From assembly GCA_964017155.1 (NCBI GenBank), contig OZ024862.1:40542675-40606674 (forward strand): 64,000 bases of DNA. Reading direction: 5' to 3'. The position numbers and the translations under genes were made by a program. Positions 48,001 through 59,749 of the stretch are shown in pieces (position 1 is the stretch's first letter; the number at the start of each line of letters is the position of its first letter). Origin of the DNA: Oasisia sp. SBJ-2009. Taxonomy: Eukaryota; Annelida; Polychaeta; Sabellida; Siboglinidae. Below the pieces are notes generated by a model. The model saw nothing but the letters and a program-made list of their open reading frames with translations, was not told the origin of the DNA and made no database searches.

Positions 48001-48075
48001 AATAATCATCATAATAAAGATTTTATATAGCGCTAATTCCCGCATAGCGGATCGATGCGCTGCACAAGAAATATA
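48001..48075. repeat. TATATAGCGC-type dispersed repeat start
   Basis: TTTTATATAGCGCTAATTCC after an ATA run, then GATGCGCTGCACAAG. The same opening word occurs near 15035 and 15790. Probably the end of a common short interspersed element. Confidence 0.5.
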
Positions 48076-49370
48076 CTGAATGTATATTAATAAATCGAAA
48101 TGTAAATTATATAAATTAATATAAGTCATTAATTGTTTTGGTTTTAAGATGTACTAGTAAACCCTTTTGTATGTAAATTATATAAATTATTTAAAAATAA
48201 ATTAACCACTGCTTTTAAGATGTATGTAAAACTTGGTTAATTATATATATCAAATTAAAATTAAAACCTTTACTAAAACTGTGTACGTAAATATACACTT
48301 ATATAAATCTATAAATTAATCTAAAACATAAACAATGATTGAAACGTGTATGACATTAAAAAGAAATTCTAAAGCAATGTCCGTCATTTCAAAACAATTT
48401 GAATTAATTGAAATGTCTAATAAAAAGATACGTTTTAAACACTTTCTAAACATACATAATGTCCCGGATGCAAGAATGTTCACAGGTAATTCAATCGACA
48501 GTCGAGATGCTGCTGCGCCAAATCACCAATGCACTTCTTTATAATGGTATTCTATATACGGGAATAGATAGATCGGTGATATTAGCTCTAACAAACATTA
48601 TTCTGATGATGCAGTGAGGGGTGGAGAGAAGGAAGGAGAGGGAGAGAGTGAGGCTGAGGAGAGAGATTAACGGGAGAAAAAAGAGACCGTGCTTTTATGT
48701 GTAAGAGATTGTGTTGTATGGATTTATGTTGTCATCGTCACATTTCTTTTTGTATTAATCGGCACCCTCCTTCCGATGAAGACTTTATATTATCATAGAC
48801 ATTACTGATAAAATCAAGTTTCTTACTGCTTTTAGAGCAAAAATATAGTATATTTAAAGATAACTTCCAACAATCACCAAATGCGTGCGCAGCGTACTCT
48901 AACGTTATCACGTCACGTAACTTCTTGCCTATCACCGGTTGGTCCATAAAATAAGGGGTCAGTTTGATATAGCAGATATGATGCCGCCCATACGTTACCA
49001 TTATAAATACTGTTGGCAAAGGTTATGCTTGACGAAGGTCACGTGCAGCAATTGATTGTCACGTACACAAACCGCAACGTAACGGTTTAGTAAATTAATT
49101 TGGGTTTTATCATTTTAATAAACCATTACTAATTCAAAAACGTAAAAGCAAGATATTTAAAATATTTAAGAATCGCATAATGTTTCAGTCTGCGTCTGAT
49201 CTAACACTAGATCGAAGGAATCATAGACCTATATTCCAAAGAGTAATACAGACACAGAGAAAAACACCTACTCCCAATATTTTTATTTACTATTGGGGTA
49301 AAATGGAAAACAGAACCAGATAATCGATGCAGGGTAGGTTTTCTAATAAGAGTAAGCAATGAATATAAAT
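48076..49370. other. AT-rich stretch, no gene seen
   Basis: No open frame with recognisable content. A purine-rich patch lies at about 48612-48690. Confidence 0.45.
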
Positions 49371-49630
49371 ACGACACACACACGAACGCGCGCACGCACG
49401 CACGCACGCACTTCCACATACCCACACGCATACACCCATGCACACACCCACACGCGCGCGCACACACATCAACATCCCCGGACACTCGTGCACATGCGCA
49501 CGCACACACCCATGCACACACACCCACATACATACGCGCTCGCACACACGCCCACATACACACACCCACATCCCCGGACACCCGTGCACACGCGAACGTG
49601 CACGCACACACACACACACGCACACACACA
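49371..49630. repeat. Long CA/CG alternating tract with 80-base higher-order repeat
   Basis: Dense ACACAC and GCGCGC alternation with two copies of CATCCCCGGACAC about 100 bases apart, implying duplication of larger blocks. Open frames of HTHTHT or CVCVCV type on both strands are repeat artefacts. Potential Z-DNA. Confidence 0.9.
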
Positions 49631-50011
49631 GTGGTGGAAAGTAATGTAAGCTTTGTGAAACTTGTCACAGTCGGGCAATTCGTACGGTTTATCGTGTAGG
49701 CTTGTTTGGAAAGATAAACAGGCATTGGTGAAGTGCGAGTATAGAAGCTTGCGGTGCCGGTGGCTGAGCGATTTGGAAGATGATCGACCAAAAAAATTAC
49801 TGAACATCTGCAAGAGAGACGGGAAGTTCACAGAGGAATAAAGAACGGGGCTAAGTGTCCGAATATAGAAAAGAAAGTGAGATGTGCATGATCCGGGAAA
49901 ACATTGAGGCACTACGTTGATAAGCCATAAGTTGAAGTCGCTGGAAAGAATCTGGATTGCAGAATAAGAGCAATAGTGTAAGGGTAAATCGGTGAAGAAC
50001 AGTTGGAATTT

Positions 50012-50275
50012 AGACAAGGATTGCTCAAAGCGCTTTACACTTTACTTCCCTGGCAGTCCTATTCAACCAGACACCATCTCTGGGAAGCATGCAGCCATAT
50101 GCTGCAAATAATGCGCGAAGGCTACTCGCACACATATCAATCACTTGTCTATTGCCAGGTATTCATTTATACAGCTGAGTGAACTGGAGCAATGTAGAAT
50201 GAAACAAACTTGCCCAAAGGTTTAACACCGCAGCACAGGATTCGAATCCGGGTCCTCTTAGTTGAACCTGATGGT
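50012..50275 (-). mobile_element. tRNA-derived SINE
   Basis: On the minus strand it starts with GGACCCGGATTCGAATCC, a B-box (GGTTCGANTCC-like), and runs through GCAAGTTTGTTTCATTCTAC and TGGCTGCATGCTTCCCAGAG to the tail TAAAGCGCTTTGAGCAATCC. Partial copies occur at 17295-17432 and 44028-44092. The A-box end is cut off by the adjoining LINE fragment. Confidence 0.6.
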
Positions 50276-50755
50276 CTAAAATGGACTAGTGACTTCAACA
50301 ATAAATACGGCGTTTATACAGGTGCAAAAGAAGTCGATAAAAAGATTTTTTGGAAAGTTATTTCTAATTTCGAAAAAGTTGTGAACTTATATAGCAGGAT
50401 GGAATTATCATTTAAATGGAAAATAACATCATGCAATCTGTGCTGTGCAGCTCCATTTAGCACATAGGGAGTCTTAACTCAGTACCAAACAAAGGGGCAT
50501 TGGCATTTCCATTTCTTTGGAACAGTAAACCCGAAGCTTTGAAAAGAAAATCACAAATAAACACATTTGCGGACGGATGTCTTAATATTGTAGATATTAG
50601 TACTAAAATAGAATCTCTATTTGTCAAACAAGATCTGCAATTAATTAAAGAGCATAACGCCAGGTGGACCTTCTTAGCAGTGTATTGGCTGGGTATACAT
50701 CTTAAAGAGTATCTAGTTCTGTTCCGCCTTTACCCACCTTATAGAGGCGTATAGA
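50276..50755 (+). pseudogene. L1-like LINE ORF2 remnant
   Basis: Two plus-strand frames, separated by a stop and frame shift near 50466, read NLYSRMELSFKWKI (the family pattern R-x-L-S-L-x-G-K-I) and then FPFLWNSKPEALKRK with DGCLNIVDISTKI. The pattern FLWNGKP-x-x-I-K-R-x-T-L ... GGL-x-M-I-D-V is the region after the reverse-transcriptase core in L1-type LINEs. Broken and truncated. Confidence 0.6.
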
Positions 50756-50790
50756 AGGAGGGTGAGAAGTGGAAATTAGTAGGAGAAAGA

Positions 50791-50793
<3 letters not shown>

Positions 50794-50857
<64 letters not shown>
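50794..50857. repeat. TA dinucleotide run with flanking GA-rich tract
   Basis: About 31 TA units followed by a purine-rich stretch to 50940 (GAGACGGAGGGAC, GGAGAGGGAGAGG). Confidence 0.95.
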
Positions 50858-50861
<4 letters not shown>

Positions 50862-51249
50862 GAGAGCTCGAGACAGAGCGAGACGGAGGGACACAGTGAG
50901 ATGGATAGGGAGATGGAGAGGAAGGGGAGAGGGAGAGGGATACACGGTGAATGATTAAAACGTGGTTTCATTTAAACCTGCCCCAAATCGGTTATTTATC
51001 ACACTTTCATTTATTAACACGCATTGTTATTCGCAAGTGTGTTGACACATAATGCTATGCCTACTGCGCACTGTTCACGGTAACTGTTATTACATTATAT
51101 TCTATATCGGATTGGTGTACAAGAAGAATGCACGCTTACGGTTTCAGGACCTATGCGAAAACATATGCATGTTATGTAAATTCGTGCGCAAAACGTTTGG
51201 CATCATAACTCGATTGTGACAAGAAATGGTCGCCATTCAGTCTATACTT

Positions 51250-54150
51250 AAAACAAATTTAGCTCATCAACATGCGCTCTCGGTCGACCGTCTCTCACTG
51301 TCCTTCGTTCGTCTCAGGCTCCTCTTTGACGCCGTTCCCGTTCACAGTCCCGTTGCCGCTAGGAGGAAATCTGCCGTGGCCGCCAGTCTTCAGTTCCGCT
51401 GCACGATGACTGACATGACGTCAGCTGTGATGTCTCGCACGCGCATGAACGTCGTCTCGCACCGAACGCATCACCGTGTCAGTGATGACGGGAGCGATGA
51501 GCATCAGCCCGCTCTGTCTGTGTGCCAGGTCGGGTTTCAGGGCCGACGATCGCGAGCTCGCAGAATCGGAGCGACGCACTCCGGCGCGAGTCGTCAAGAC
51601 CGTGTCCTTTGACGGCGGTGTTGTCTTGCTCCGGGCGGTCAGCTGAGACTTGACGCTCGATGCGAATTCCTTTGTAGGAGACGGCGATGATCTGGCTGAC
51701 TTCATGTGTCGAGATTGAGAGGTCTGTTGAGACCTGCCGACCGCTGCTCGCTTTGCAGTGATGACGTCCTTCGCCAAGACGTCTCGACCACGGCCACCTA
51801 GGATCACGGCGGCTTTGGCAGACTTGCCCTGTACACCACCGTCGCGTCTTCTGTCAGACTCGTTGACCCCGTCGCACGCAATTTCTTCGCACCAGGCTCG
51901 TTCGACGAGTCGTCTATTTCTGCTTTTTGGTTGTGTTTCCTCTTTGGCGCTTGTCTCGCTTTCTCGGTCGGCCTCGCTTTCTCGGTTGTTGCACTTGCTG
52001 GTTTACGAAGGACTTGTTTCTGTGGTGCGACTTTCGTTCGGTCGTGCTGCAGCCTGTTCGAGTTTCTCTGCGGAAGATGATTCGGATTTGTCAGCAGATG
52101 TTTGTGATGGTTTCTTACGCAGTGATGACTGCTTCGCTTTCTCTGTTTTAACATTCGATGGTTTACGAAGGACTGGTTTCTCAGACGCGAGTTTCATCTA
52201 GCCAGACCCCGGGTGCACGAACATTCGCACTGCAGCAGGTTTGCCCAGCCCTGCAGAAGATTCGGATTTGTCGGCAGACGTCTGTGGTAGTTTCTTGCGC
52301 GGTAGTGATGTCACCGTTGAAGACTGCGGTGTTGCTATCGTCTTCGGTGGTTCTGGTTTATGCGCATAAGCCACTTGTGCCGACGGTCTCCGCGTCGGAT
52401 ACGATACGTTTTAACAAATTCAGTTTGCGTCTCGAACGTTCCCTGCGGTTGGACTGCGGGCGTACGGGACGCGTTTTTTGTGTGGTGTTTTTTCACTATT
52501 GACATTTCGGGGTCTTCATTTGGTGTTGCCGGTGTTGGTGCCAGCGATGCAGAATGGTTCGGCGCCGGTGTTGCCGATGTATCATCCAAAGATATCGGCA
52601 TGTGTCCTTCTGAAACTTCAGTCGTCGTAGCATTTTGCGTTCGCGGTTAAATTTTCTGCACGAGTTTCTTGGCCTCAGCCACTGCAGCGTGTTGATTGGT
52701 CGTTTTTGAAACCGGAACAAGCTAGCCGATCTTCATTGGGACAACATGACCTTCTTAATAACGGGTACGTGGTTGATCCTTTTGGGTTTCGACTGGCGAG
52801 GCGTGGTTGTAGTTGACTTGTCATCTGGAAGCGACTGCGCCCGTGGTGCCGCAGCTTGTCCAGTCTGCACTATCTCGGTGCCAGAAGTGCGTGAATTGGC
52901 CTTACCGAGGATGCTTGGGAGAGAACTCCGCCTCACCAGGCCCAGAGCCGCCAGTGGGTTCGTGTCAGTACTGGACACAGCGGGCGATGCAATTCCGCAC
53001 ATCGTCACTGCTGAGTCCGGTTCTTCCTTCTTTGCCTGTTGCCTCTGGGGTGCCTCGACCGACTGTCGTATCTCTACGCTACACTACGGCTGGTAGGAAC
53101 AGGCGCTGGTGTGTGGACAGTCGTTGCTGGTGCACAAGCGTCGACCCTTGTTACGCTGATATCCAGCGAGTGGCCTTGGAAATGGACCGCTACGTTAGTG
53201 ATTGCATTCCCCTCGACGTGTGCACCTGTAAGGTGGGAATACTCGTCACAAAACTGGCTACGTCGGCTTGAGGTGAACTGGTTTATCGACGGATGTGGCC
53301 ATGCGTTCGGTTACGTCGAGTAAGTCTTGTCAGGCACTGCTCGACACGCCGCTGTGTCGACCCAACGGCGGTCGATATACAGTGGCTCGGGTTGACCTTC
53401 CGATGTTCAAGAAAATCAGAGTTCTTCTAGAAGACGACGCTGCGCATACACACTGGCAGACGAGCTCGGTATGTGTAGTTCTGACGTTTGTGTTCGTTCA
53501 TCCAGAGTCGCGTGAGGAAACGTTCGCAGCAGTCCAGGCATGTCATCGAGACAGGCGGTTTTGCACCGCGCTCCCGCTTGTGCTCTTGAAACAGCATCAC
53601 GTCGACGTGCGAGGCGCAATCGTAGCAGAAGAGCGTGGACGTAGTCGAGGCGTTGGCGCCATCCGAAGTCGCGGAAGTGGACGACTCCATCCTCTCCTTT
53701 TCGGTCTGCTCCTGAATACCTCGCAGTTTGCTTAGAACGAAGGTTTTTGATGCACTCGCGTCGTCGAGGTCGCGTCGTCGAACACCTAGGGCAGTGGTTC
53801 AGTATGTGCCTGCACCGGTTGTACCTCAGCGAAAACGCCTCCGTGCAACCGCTGCCCTTGAACTGGTGGGTGTCTCCGTTCAATTGCTTACATACCTTCT
53901 TGTGACGGTACAGCTGGAACTGGTACATGTACCACTCTCAGCAGAATACGCCATGCAAACCGAGTAGTTTCCGGCGGTGCTTGCAGTTCTTCCTTTTCCA
54001 TTATCGTCCCGATGATAGTCTTCTCGAGCATCGCCTTTATATTGTGACCTTGCAGGACCTCAAACTGTGACAGTGACCTCGTTCTATACGCAGTCTGGTG
54101 CGCTGCGAATTCATTCTGCTCATCGTTGAATACTCCAAAACCAAAGTATA
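51250..54150 (-). pseudogene. Broken intronless zinc-finger gene in a GC- and CpG-rich island
   Basis: The island is far richer in G+C and CpG than the surroundings. Read on the minus strand from about 54150 down: a coding-like frame (FNDEQNEFAAHQ, MLEKTIIGTIMEKEE), a TGA inside FC-stop-EWYMYQF, then a finger-like LYRHKKVCKQL and CRHILNHCP, a frame shift, two Cys-pair modules (FCYDCASHVDV and CLDCCERF, each followed by His: FQEHKRE, MNEHKRQ), then a stop. From 53010 to 51420 the three frames show Ser/Lys/Pro/Thr-rich stretches, including two related repeats (KKLPQTSADKSESS and KKPSQTSADKSESS). Stops and shifts break the gene repeatedly. I do not recognise the family. It could be a decayed retrogene, an accessory gene of a mobile element, or a live gene damaged by assembly errors. 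Confidence 0.5.
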
Positions 54151-54199
54151 CTTATTTCTTCGTGTTCTGAGGCGACTTCTTTTTATTGGAAGCTGCTTT

Positions 54200-55185
54200 C
54201 GTCCTCAGTTTTATTTTCAATAAAATGCAGGTAAATCTGACACATTAAAACGGCAACTACTCAATAATAAATATTTTTAAATGAACACACACCATGTTCG
54301 AAAACTACAAATCAAAAAAGTTGATGTAGTACATACACAAGAAGTCAATAGGTCAACCGTACAAGTCAATAAGTGTATATAATCATCATGATATATAGAT
54401 ACATATTAATTAACAACAACCGTTGTACAATAAAACAACGATGACAGTAAAACAATAGAAAATCTTGGTTTGCACCAGAGTTGCAAATGTTAAAAGTAGA
54501 CTTGCGAAGACTAGAGAAGCTAACAGGGGTGGTTAGTGAGAGCGTTCCAGGTGGGGGTTTAACCCTCTCGACCACTTTGACTCGGAGATCACGTTCATGT
54601 TGGTCCTGTCTGAATTTGAGACGTAAAAGAAACATTGAGCCCGACAAGCACCCTGGCAGTGACTACCATCAGTCCCAACGTAAAATGTTGGTTAATATGG
54701 CAGAAACATACAAAAGTGAGGAACTCAAAGGGAACTCTCTGGTGCATTTGTAATGTGGTGACTACCAGAAATACTGACTTCCCCGCAGACCATCTTGTGT
54801 GTGACGTGTATGCAAGGACTGATGCGGCGGCTGTTGACGATAATGGTTTGAAAAAAGGTTGAATAATTGAATGATAACTCATATTATTATAACGTTGTAA
54901 CTAGAATGTATGCCGAGCGCTAGAAACATTCAGAACACATTGGCGAACACGTTGCGTATATTTTATTATGGTGGCTCGGCTTCTAATAACTAAAACACAA
55001 TTTAATGTTTGCATCACGATGCCATCGTCGGAGAGTTTTATATTACCGGTCTTATATACAAAAGGGAGGATCAAGGCCCATGTAATCGTTCCTATATTTA
55101 TCCCAGTAACTAAAAGATCGCCTAATATGATTGTTCAAAGCCTTGGTCCTGGTTTTTTCTTGCACATCACCTACTAAAAGCCGCC
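54200..55185. other. Stretch between island and LINE remnant, no gene seen
   Basis: Open frames up to about 95 codons on both strands, without recognisable motifs or matching splice borders. Confidence 0.4.
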
Positions 55186-55645
55186 AAGTCCAAAGTCAGA
55201 GTGTTCATTGACGACACCGTGTGGAGCAACACCTTCGAGAAGAGAGAGAAGACCAACCACAGTTGCATGAAGACTTACATTCACTAAGCACATGGGAGAA
55301 ATAGTGGTCAATGAACTGTCACCTGCAGACATATTCTACGCTGGATGCCACCCGCCAAAGAAAAAGAAGATATTATCATCGTATAGGCTGCGCGGACGTA
55401 CCTTGGATAACATCGATCAGCACTACAGCGTACCTTAGTGGCAACGTGCATGATAACCCTAAATGGAGATCCAACTTCAACAGGTTCACATAAAAGCAAA
55501 CACATTCCTCGGCCTCCTCAGACACAACCTCAAGATCAGAAACAGAACAAAATCCATGTAGCCACTCTCGGGGCCCCGTACGCTGTACATACCATTCAGG
55601 CCATAAGTAGCATCGATGACCCACGCGCCGTGAGGTGGCAGCACT
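55186..55645 (+). pseudogene. LINE reverse-transcriptase remnant
   Basis: KSKVRVFIDDTV resembles reverse-transcriptase motif C (V-R-x-F-A-D-D-T). Further on, NPKWRSNFNRF then, after a stop, KANTFLGLLRHNLKIRNRTK matches the region with DLKW and KAN-x-x-LGFLRRN-L in CR1/Jockey-like LINEs. Several stops and shifts; inactive. Confidence 0.6.
55625..55643 (+). promoter_or_regulatory. CTCF-like site upstream of the THAP gene
   Basis: Identical over 19 bases to 43428-43446 and again followed by a TTTAA and a C-CATCAC/CCAATCAC-type word. It lies about 140 bases upstream of the THAP start codon and at the end of the LINE remnant. Confidence 0.4.
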
Positions 55646-55785
55646 TTTAAGCCCATCACTTGTCAGGGGTAAAACCAAAGACAATTAAAGGAAGACCAAT
55701 CACATGCGCTGTTTCCCATTGGACGCCATTTTTAAAACATAGACCGCAGCGAACCAAGCGGCTGGGTTGCAAAAGTCAGATCAAC

Positions 55786-56596
55786 ATGGCGTACGCCAGG
55801 CACGGCGGTTCGTTTTGCTCAGCCTTTGGCTGCAGCAACAACAAAAGCGTCAACGACAACGCAGAGCTTTCATTCTTCAGATTCCCGAAAGATAAAGACA
55901 GGTAGGCATTAAATCAATACAAACTAAAAAGAAATACCATGCATAACACACATAAATGCATAAATGCAACGCATCGACACGCCCCCCCCCCCCCTCCAGT
56001 CAGTGTCAGACTGGATGTCAGCTGGTGATGTAAACAAAAACACTCCCTATGGCTGGGACGGGTTTAGTAGTAGTTGGGCCAAGTAACAGTACTGTCGTGG
56101 GCGGAGGGGGGATGGTTATCAATGACAATAAATTAACAGTATGTCCCAGCGGATCTTGTGGTGGGCTGAACTAAGAGTAAATATCACTGACACTGTATCA
56201 TGTGTCCAGACTGGCCTACTTGTCCTTGTTCATGTACATGGTGTATCTAAATTCTAGATAATAGAATAGGTGCCTTGGCAAAATATTAGCAATAAATGTG
56301 TAATGCTGGCTGTAATTCAATGTTTTTGCACTTCTTATTTCAGGAGTAAGCGATGGGTTATAAACTCTAGAAGGGAAGATCTGTTGAAAAGATACTGCGG
56401 GTATCTCTATAACAACTGCCGGATGTGCGCTAAACACTTCACCGAGTCACAGTTTATGAATGCCAACAGCCGTGACAAGCTGGTATGGGATGCAGTTCCC
56501 ACGTTATTCAGCTGCAATCAATCAGATCGCCAGAAAGAAAGCAAGCCCCCCCCCCCCCCCCCCCCAAGGATAGAACTTAATCTTCTGAGCATGTAG
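55786..56596 (+). CDS. Small THAP-domain protein
   Basis: Two exons, 55786-55901 and 56344-56596, joined in phase (donor GTAGGC, acceptor TTATTTCAG), give 122 residues. The product is almost only a THAP zinc-binding DNA-binding domain: FCSAFGCSNN (Cys pair), LSFFRFPKDKDR, KRWVINSRRED, CRMCAKHFTESQF (third Cys and His) and the closing DAVPTLF box. THAP domains occur in transcription factors and P-element-type transposases. A tail of about 25 residues includes seven prolines encoded by a run of 20 C (56546-56565); any length error there would change the C terminus. No catalytic domain is visible downstream, so it may be a domesticated or truncated transposon product. Poly(A) signal candidate at 57319. 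Confidence 0.85.
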
Positions 56597-58617
56597 TTGA
56601 GCAAGATACTTCAGTCCTGGTAAAATCAATGTTCTTGATTATATTCATGTCAGACCAGATGATTGTATTGTTGTAAATTGCTTGAGACAGTTGACTAGAT
56701 ATATAATACATCACCATACAGTATACATATAGCCCTTGCTGGACTAAGGTATAACATTAGTATGTTTCAATAATTGTAACGTTTTTGTGAGAACACCGAA
56801 ATATTTCTGTATGTCATTTGGACACTAAATATTGTAAATGGCAACCAACATTTTGGCTATATTTTGCAGTCACACGATATGAATTGCAAACTATGCCAAT
56901 TCAATGAAACTGAAGACTAACTATAATGAATATTGTGAACAAATGTACATGTAGCTAACAATGTATTGACATTTTAATACTGGCACATATTCTTTTACTT
57001 TTTGTGTGGCGCATGATGATTATCATGTATCAATATACAGCACAGGTTGTATGTATCATATGCATCTTTCATCTGCGAAATTACATTAATTCTAAACATA
57101 GATGGACATGTGCAGACATTATTTATTTGTAGACGTGTGTGTCAAAAAAAAAAAAAATTGAAGTGGCTTGATTACAAAATGATATGTATTTGATAAATGA
57201 AAGATGGTGTTGAATACTTTCTGCAAATGTTGGCAAATCAAACCAAATTGGCATGTTTTTGGGCTCATTTGAAGTGTATACTAACTTTAATATCTGTACC
57301 CATGCTATTAATGCCTACAATAAATGTATTATTGTACCCATGTCTTTTTTGTTCATGTTTTTGATCTGTTTCAGAATAGGAATGAAAAATTTCTAAAAAT
57401 TGGGATTGGACAGTAACTGTCTGAACTGAATTATATTGATTGATTGATTTATTTATTAAGGAATCCACGTTCAGTAATAAAACTGTTGAGGTGAAGCCTT
57501 CAGACATTAAAAATACAAAAGTATGCAATGGTGTAAAAAAATACAATTTAAACATCATGAAAACAAGTTATGAATATGACTAGGAATAGACACATAATTT
57601 AACGCACCCACAACTGTATGACAAAGTATTAAAATAGAGGAACACATAAACCACAGGGAGGCATATATGATGGTGTTGGCAATTTGGGCGGGTGTAGGTT
57701 TAGCATGTTTAGGTGAGATGTTAAACATCATGTGTACCAAAACAAGAAGTAAATATGACTAGAATACAAAGATTGAAAGTAGTAGAAAAAGACACTTAGG
57801 GCTACATCATAATTTACTGTACATACATCCTTTCAAATTTACAATGGACCAGTTGTGTGTCCATAGGCAGTACATGTATCAAAATGTATATATAAAACCG
57901 GAAAATTTCAACAAATTTTAAAATGCATGGACATGGACATGGTAAAGAAAGAACCAGGCATAATGATCATATCTGAGATTTCATGAATCCTATCATAATG
58001 TAGCCGTGAAATGACCATAAAATATTATATATTTTTGAAAATCAATATATTTGGCGCATAAAAATATAATTTTTTTATCTTTACATGTCCACCCCCACCC
58101 CGCCCCCCCCCCCACCCCACACACACACCCCAAGTCAACGTACGAGCAGTCGATCGCTTTTTAACCAAATGAATGAAAGCACGCCGGTTTGCTTATGAAC
58201 TCGCATGACACCCAGCCGCTTGGTGCGCCACCAGTTCAAAATCCAAAATGCCACCGGCTGAGTGACATCTCTCCCCTTTACGCTCTCTGGTAAAACGGCT
58301 CTTCAATTCTAACCGCCAGGGCGGGATTACCACATAACAAAGTAGAACCAATGATCGAGTCTCTGGTCGAATTTGAAATAAGCAATTAAATAAGGATACC
58401 TTTTTTATCAGATAATACTATGCTATGAAAATTTTCATATTAAACTTATACTGATTCATGTCACAAATAAAACTGAAGAGAAATTAAAACTTTTCTTTCT
58501 AAATTTTTATATTAATTTGTTTCTTTTGTGTATAGATATTTTTTCACTTGGTTTCGTTATCAACAGGGTACATACTGTATAAACATTTACTACTATTATT
58601 ATTGACATAAACCTGTG
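56597..58617. other. THAP gene 3' flank and AT-rich sequence
   Basis: AATAAA at 57319-57324. A C-rich patch lies at about 58086-58132. No other gene supported. Confidence 0.45.
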
Positions 58618-58906
58618 AATTGATCTGAACCAGTGATGCCATCTGACGGCTTTGAACAGTGACACCATACTATTATAAGAAAAGCATTGTTTCACCAGAA
58701 AGTAACGGCGAAGTAACGTGGCCAAGCGAGAGTCGTTAAACGAGACTAGGCGGTAGAGAAATTGATCCGCAACAGTGATGCCATCTGACGGCTTTGAACA
58801 GTGACACCATAATAATTATAAGCAAAGCACTATTTCACCAGACCATCTTCTCGGCGAAGTAACGTGACCGAGCGAGAGTCGGTTAAACGAGACTAGGCGT
58901 AGAGAA
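58618..58906. repeat. Tandem duplication of about 145 bases
   Basis: Two copies sharing GTGATGCCATCTGACGGCTT, TGAACAGTGACACCATA, CGGCGAAGTAACGTG, GCGAGAGTCG and AACGAGACTAGGCG in order, with about a dozen base differences and a small insertion in the second. Confidence 0.9.
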
Positions 58907-58927
58907 AGCTGCAAGGTGGGTCACTAG

Positions 58928-59116
58928 TCGATAGCACCAAACATCCTGCAACAACGTCACAAATGGACCCGACAAGACGTGTTCAACAAATTCTACCATA
59001 ACCTCGCCATCACAAATTCCGTCTATCTGCCAGAACCATCAGACCACACGATGACCCTCGATCTGTTGGACGCAGTTTTTGCCACCTGTAAACTGTATTA
59101 CTTGACTCCTCCCTGA
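58928..59116 (+). CDS. Possible terminal exon of an unknown gene
   Basis: After a weak acceptor (GGGTCACTAG) a 62-residue frame opens and ends at TGA, with good amino-acid composition (ILQQRHKWTRQDVFNKFYHN, YLPEPSDHTMTLDLLDAVF). It lies directly after the tandem duplication. I do not recognise it and found no upstream exon. It could be a transposon remnant. Confidence 0.3.
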   Translation, partial: SIAPNILQQRHKWTRQDVFNKFYHNLAITNSVYLPEPSDHTMTLDLLDAVFATCKLYYLTPP

Positions 59117-59261
59117 CGTCATTCTTCTGACTACTGTCCTACCTGCCCTAGCACTTTAATACTGCGTCAACTTAGCAACATCCACATGTACGACATTTAT
59201 TAAATTACTGTTACCCGTAAATAGGAAGAAGAATAGAACATTTAACATACTGTCATTCTTT

Positions 59262-59370
59262 AAAGTGTGTGAGTGAGAGAGAGGGGGAGAGAGAGTGTGT
59301 GTCCGCCTATGCGTGCATACGCGCGCGTGCGTGCGTGTCTGTGTGTGCGTGCGCGCGCGCGTGTGAGTAT
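59262..59370. repeat. GA then GT/GC alternating tract
   Basis: GAGAGAGAGG followed by GCGCGCGTGCGTGCGTGTCT and more alternating units. Potential Z-DNA. Confidence 0.85.
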
Positions 59371-59679
59371 GAAGAGTTCTGGTGCTCCGATCACGTGATG
59401 GAGTATTGATACGTCATTTGTTAAACGTCATTTAAACGTCATTAAACGTTGCTATAGTAATATATCTAATGAAAACGACGTAGCAACACATCGAAATATA
59501 GATGATAATGATGATAGTAATAACATTTTAATTTTATTTTGTGCAAATATCCTGGGTATATTCGAGCCCAATTACACAGCAAATCCAAACCCAAATGTTT
59601 AAGCTTTCTCGTTTCACGTATAAAGCGGTATCGCGATAGTTGATTCAACCACAGTGCACTGACAATATGGTACCTTTTA

Positions 59680-59748
59680 TTATCAATAGTTATGCAAACT
59701 GAACACGTGATATCAATCGATAGTTATGCAAACTGAACACGTGATAGC
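59680..59748. repeat. Short tandem duplication with CACGTG
   Basis: Two copies of ATAGTTATGCAAACTGAACA followed by CGTGATA, about 33 bases apart. Each copy contains an octamer-like ATGCAAA and the E-box CACGTG. Confidence 0.8.
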
Positions 59749-59749
59749 A

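Noticed and set aside
49207..50017. Long frames rich in His-Thr or Cys-Val
   Set aside because: Products of a CA/CG alternating tract on either strand.
50225..50245. tRNA gene suggested by GATTCGAATCC
   Set aside because: No cloverleaf can be drawn around it, and partial copies elsewhere in the window show it is the B-box of a SINE.
51226..52650. Long plus-strand frames in the GC-rich island
   Set aside because: High G+C makes stops rare; the minus strand has the better coding signal (Cys/His modules and Ser/Lys-rich repeats), so the plus frames are probably shadows.
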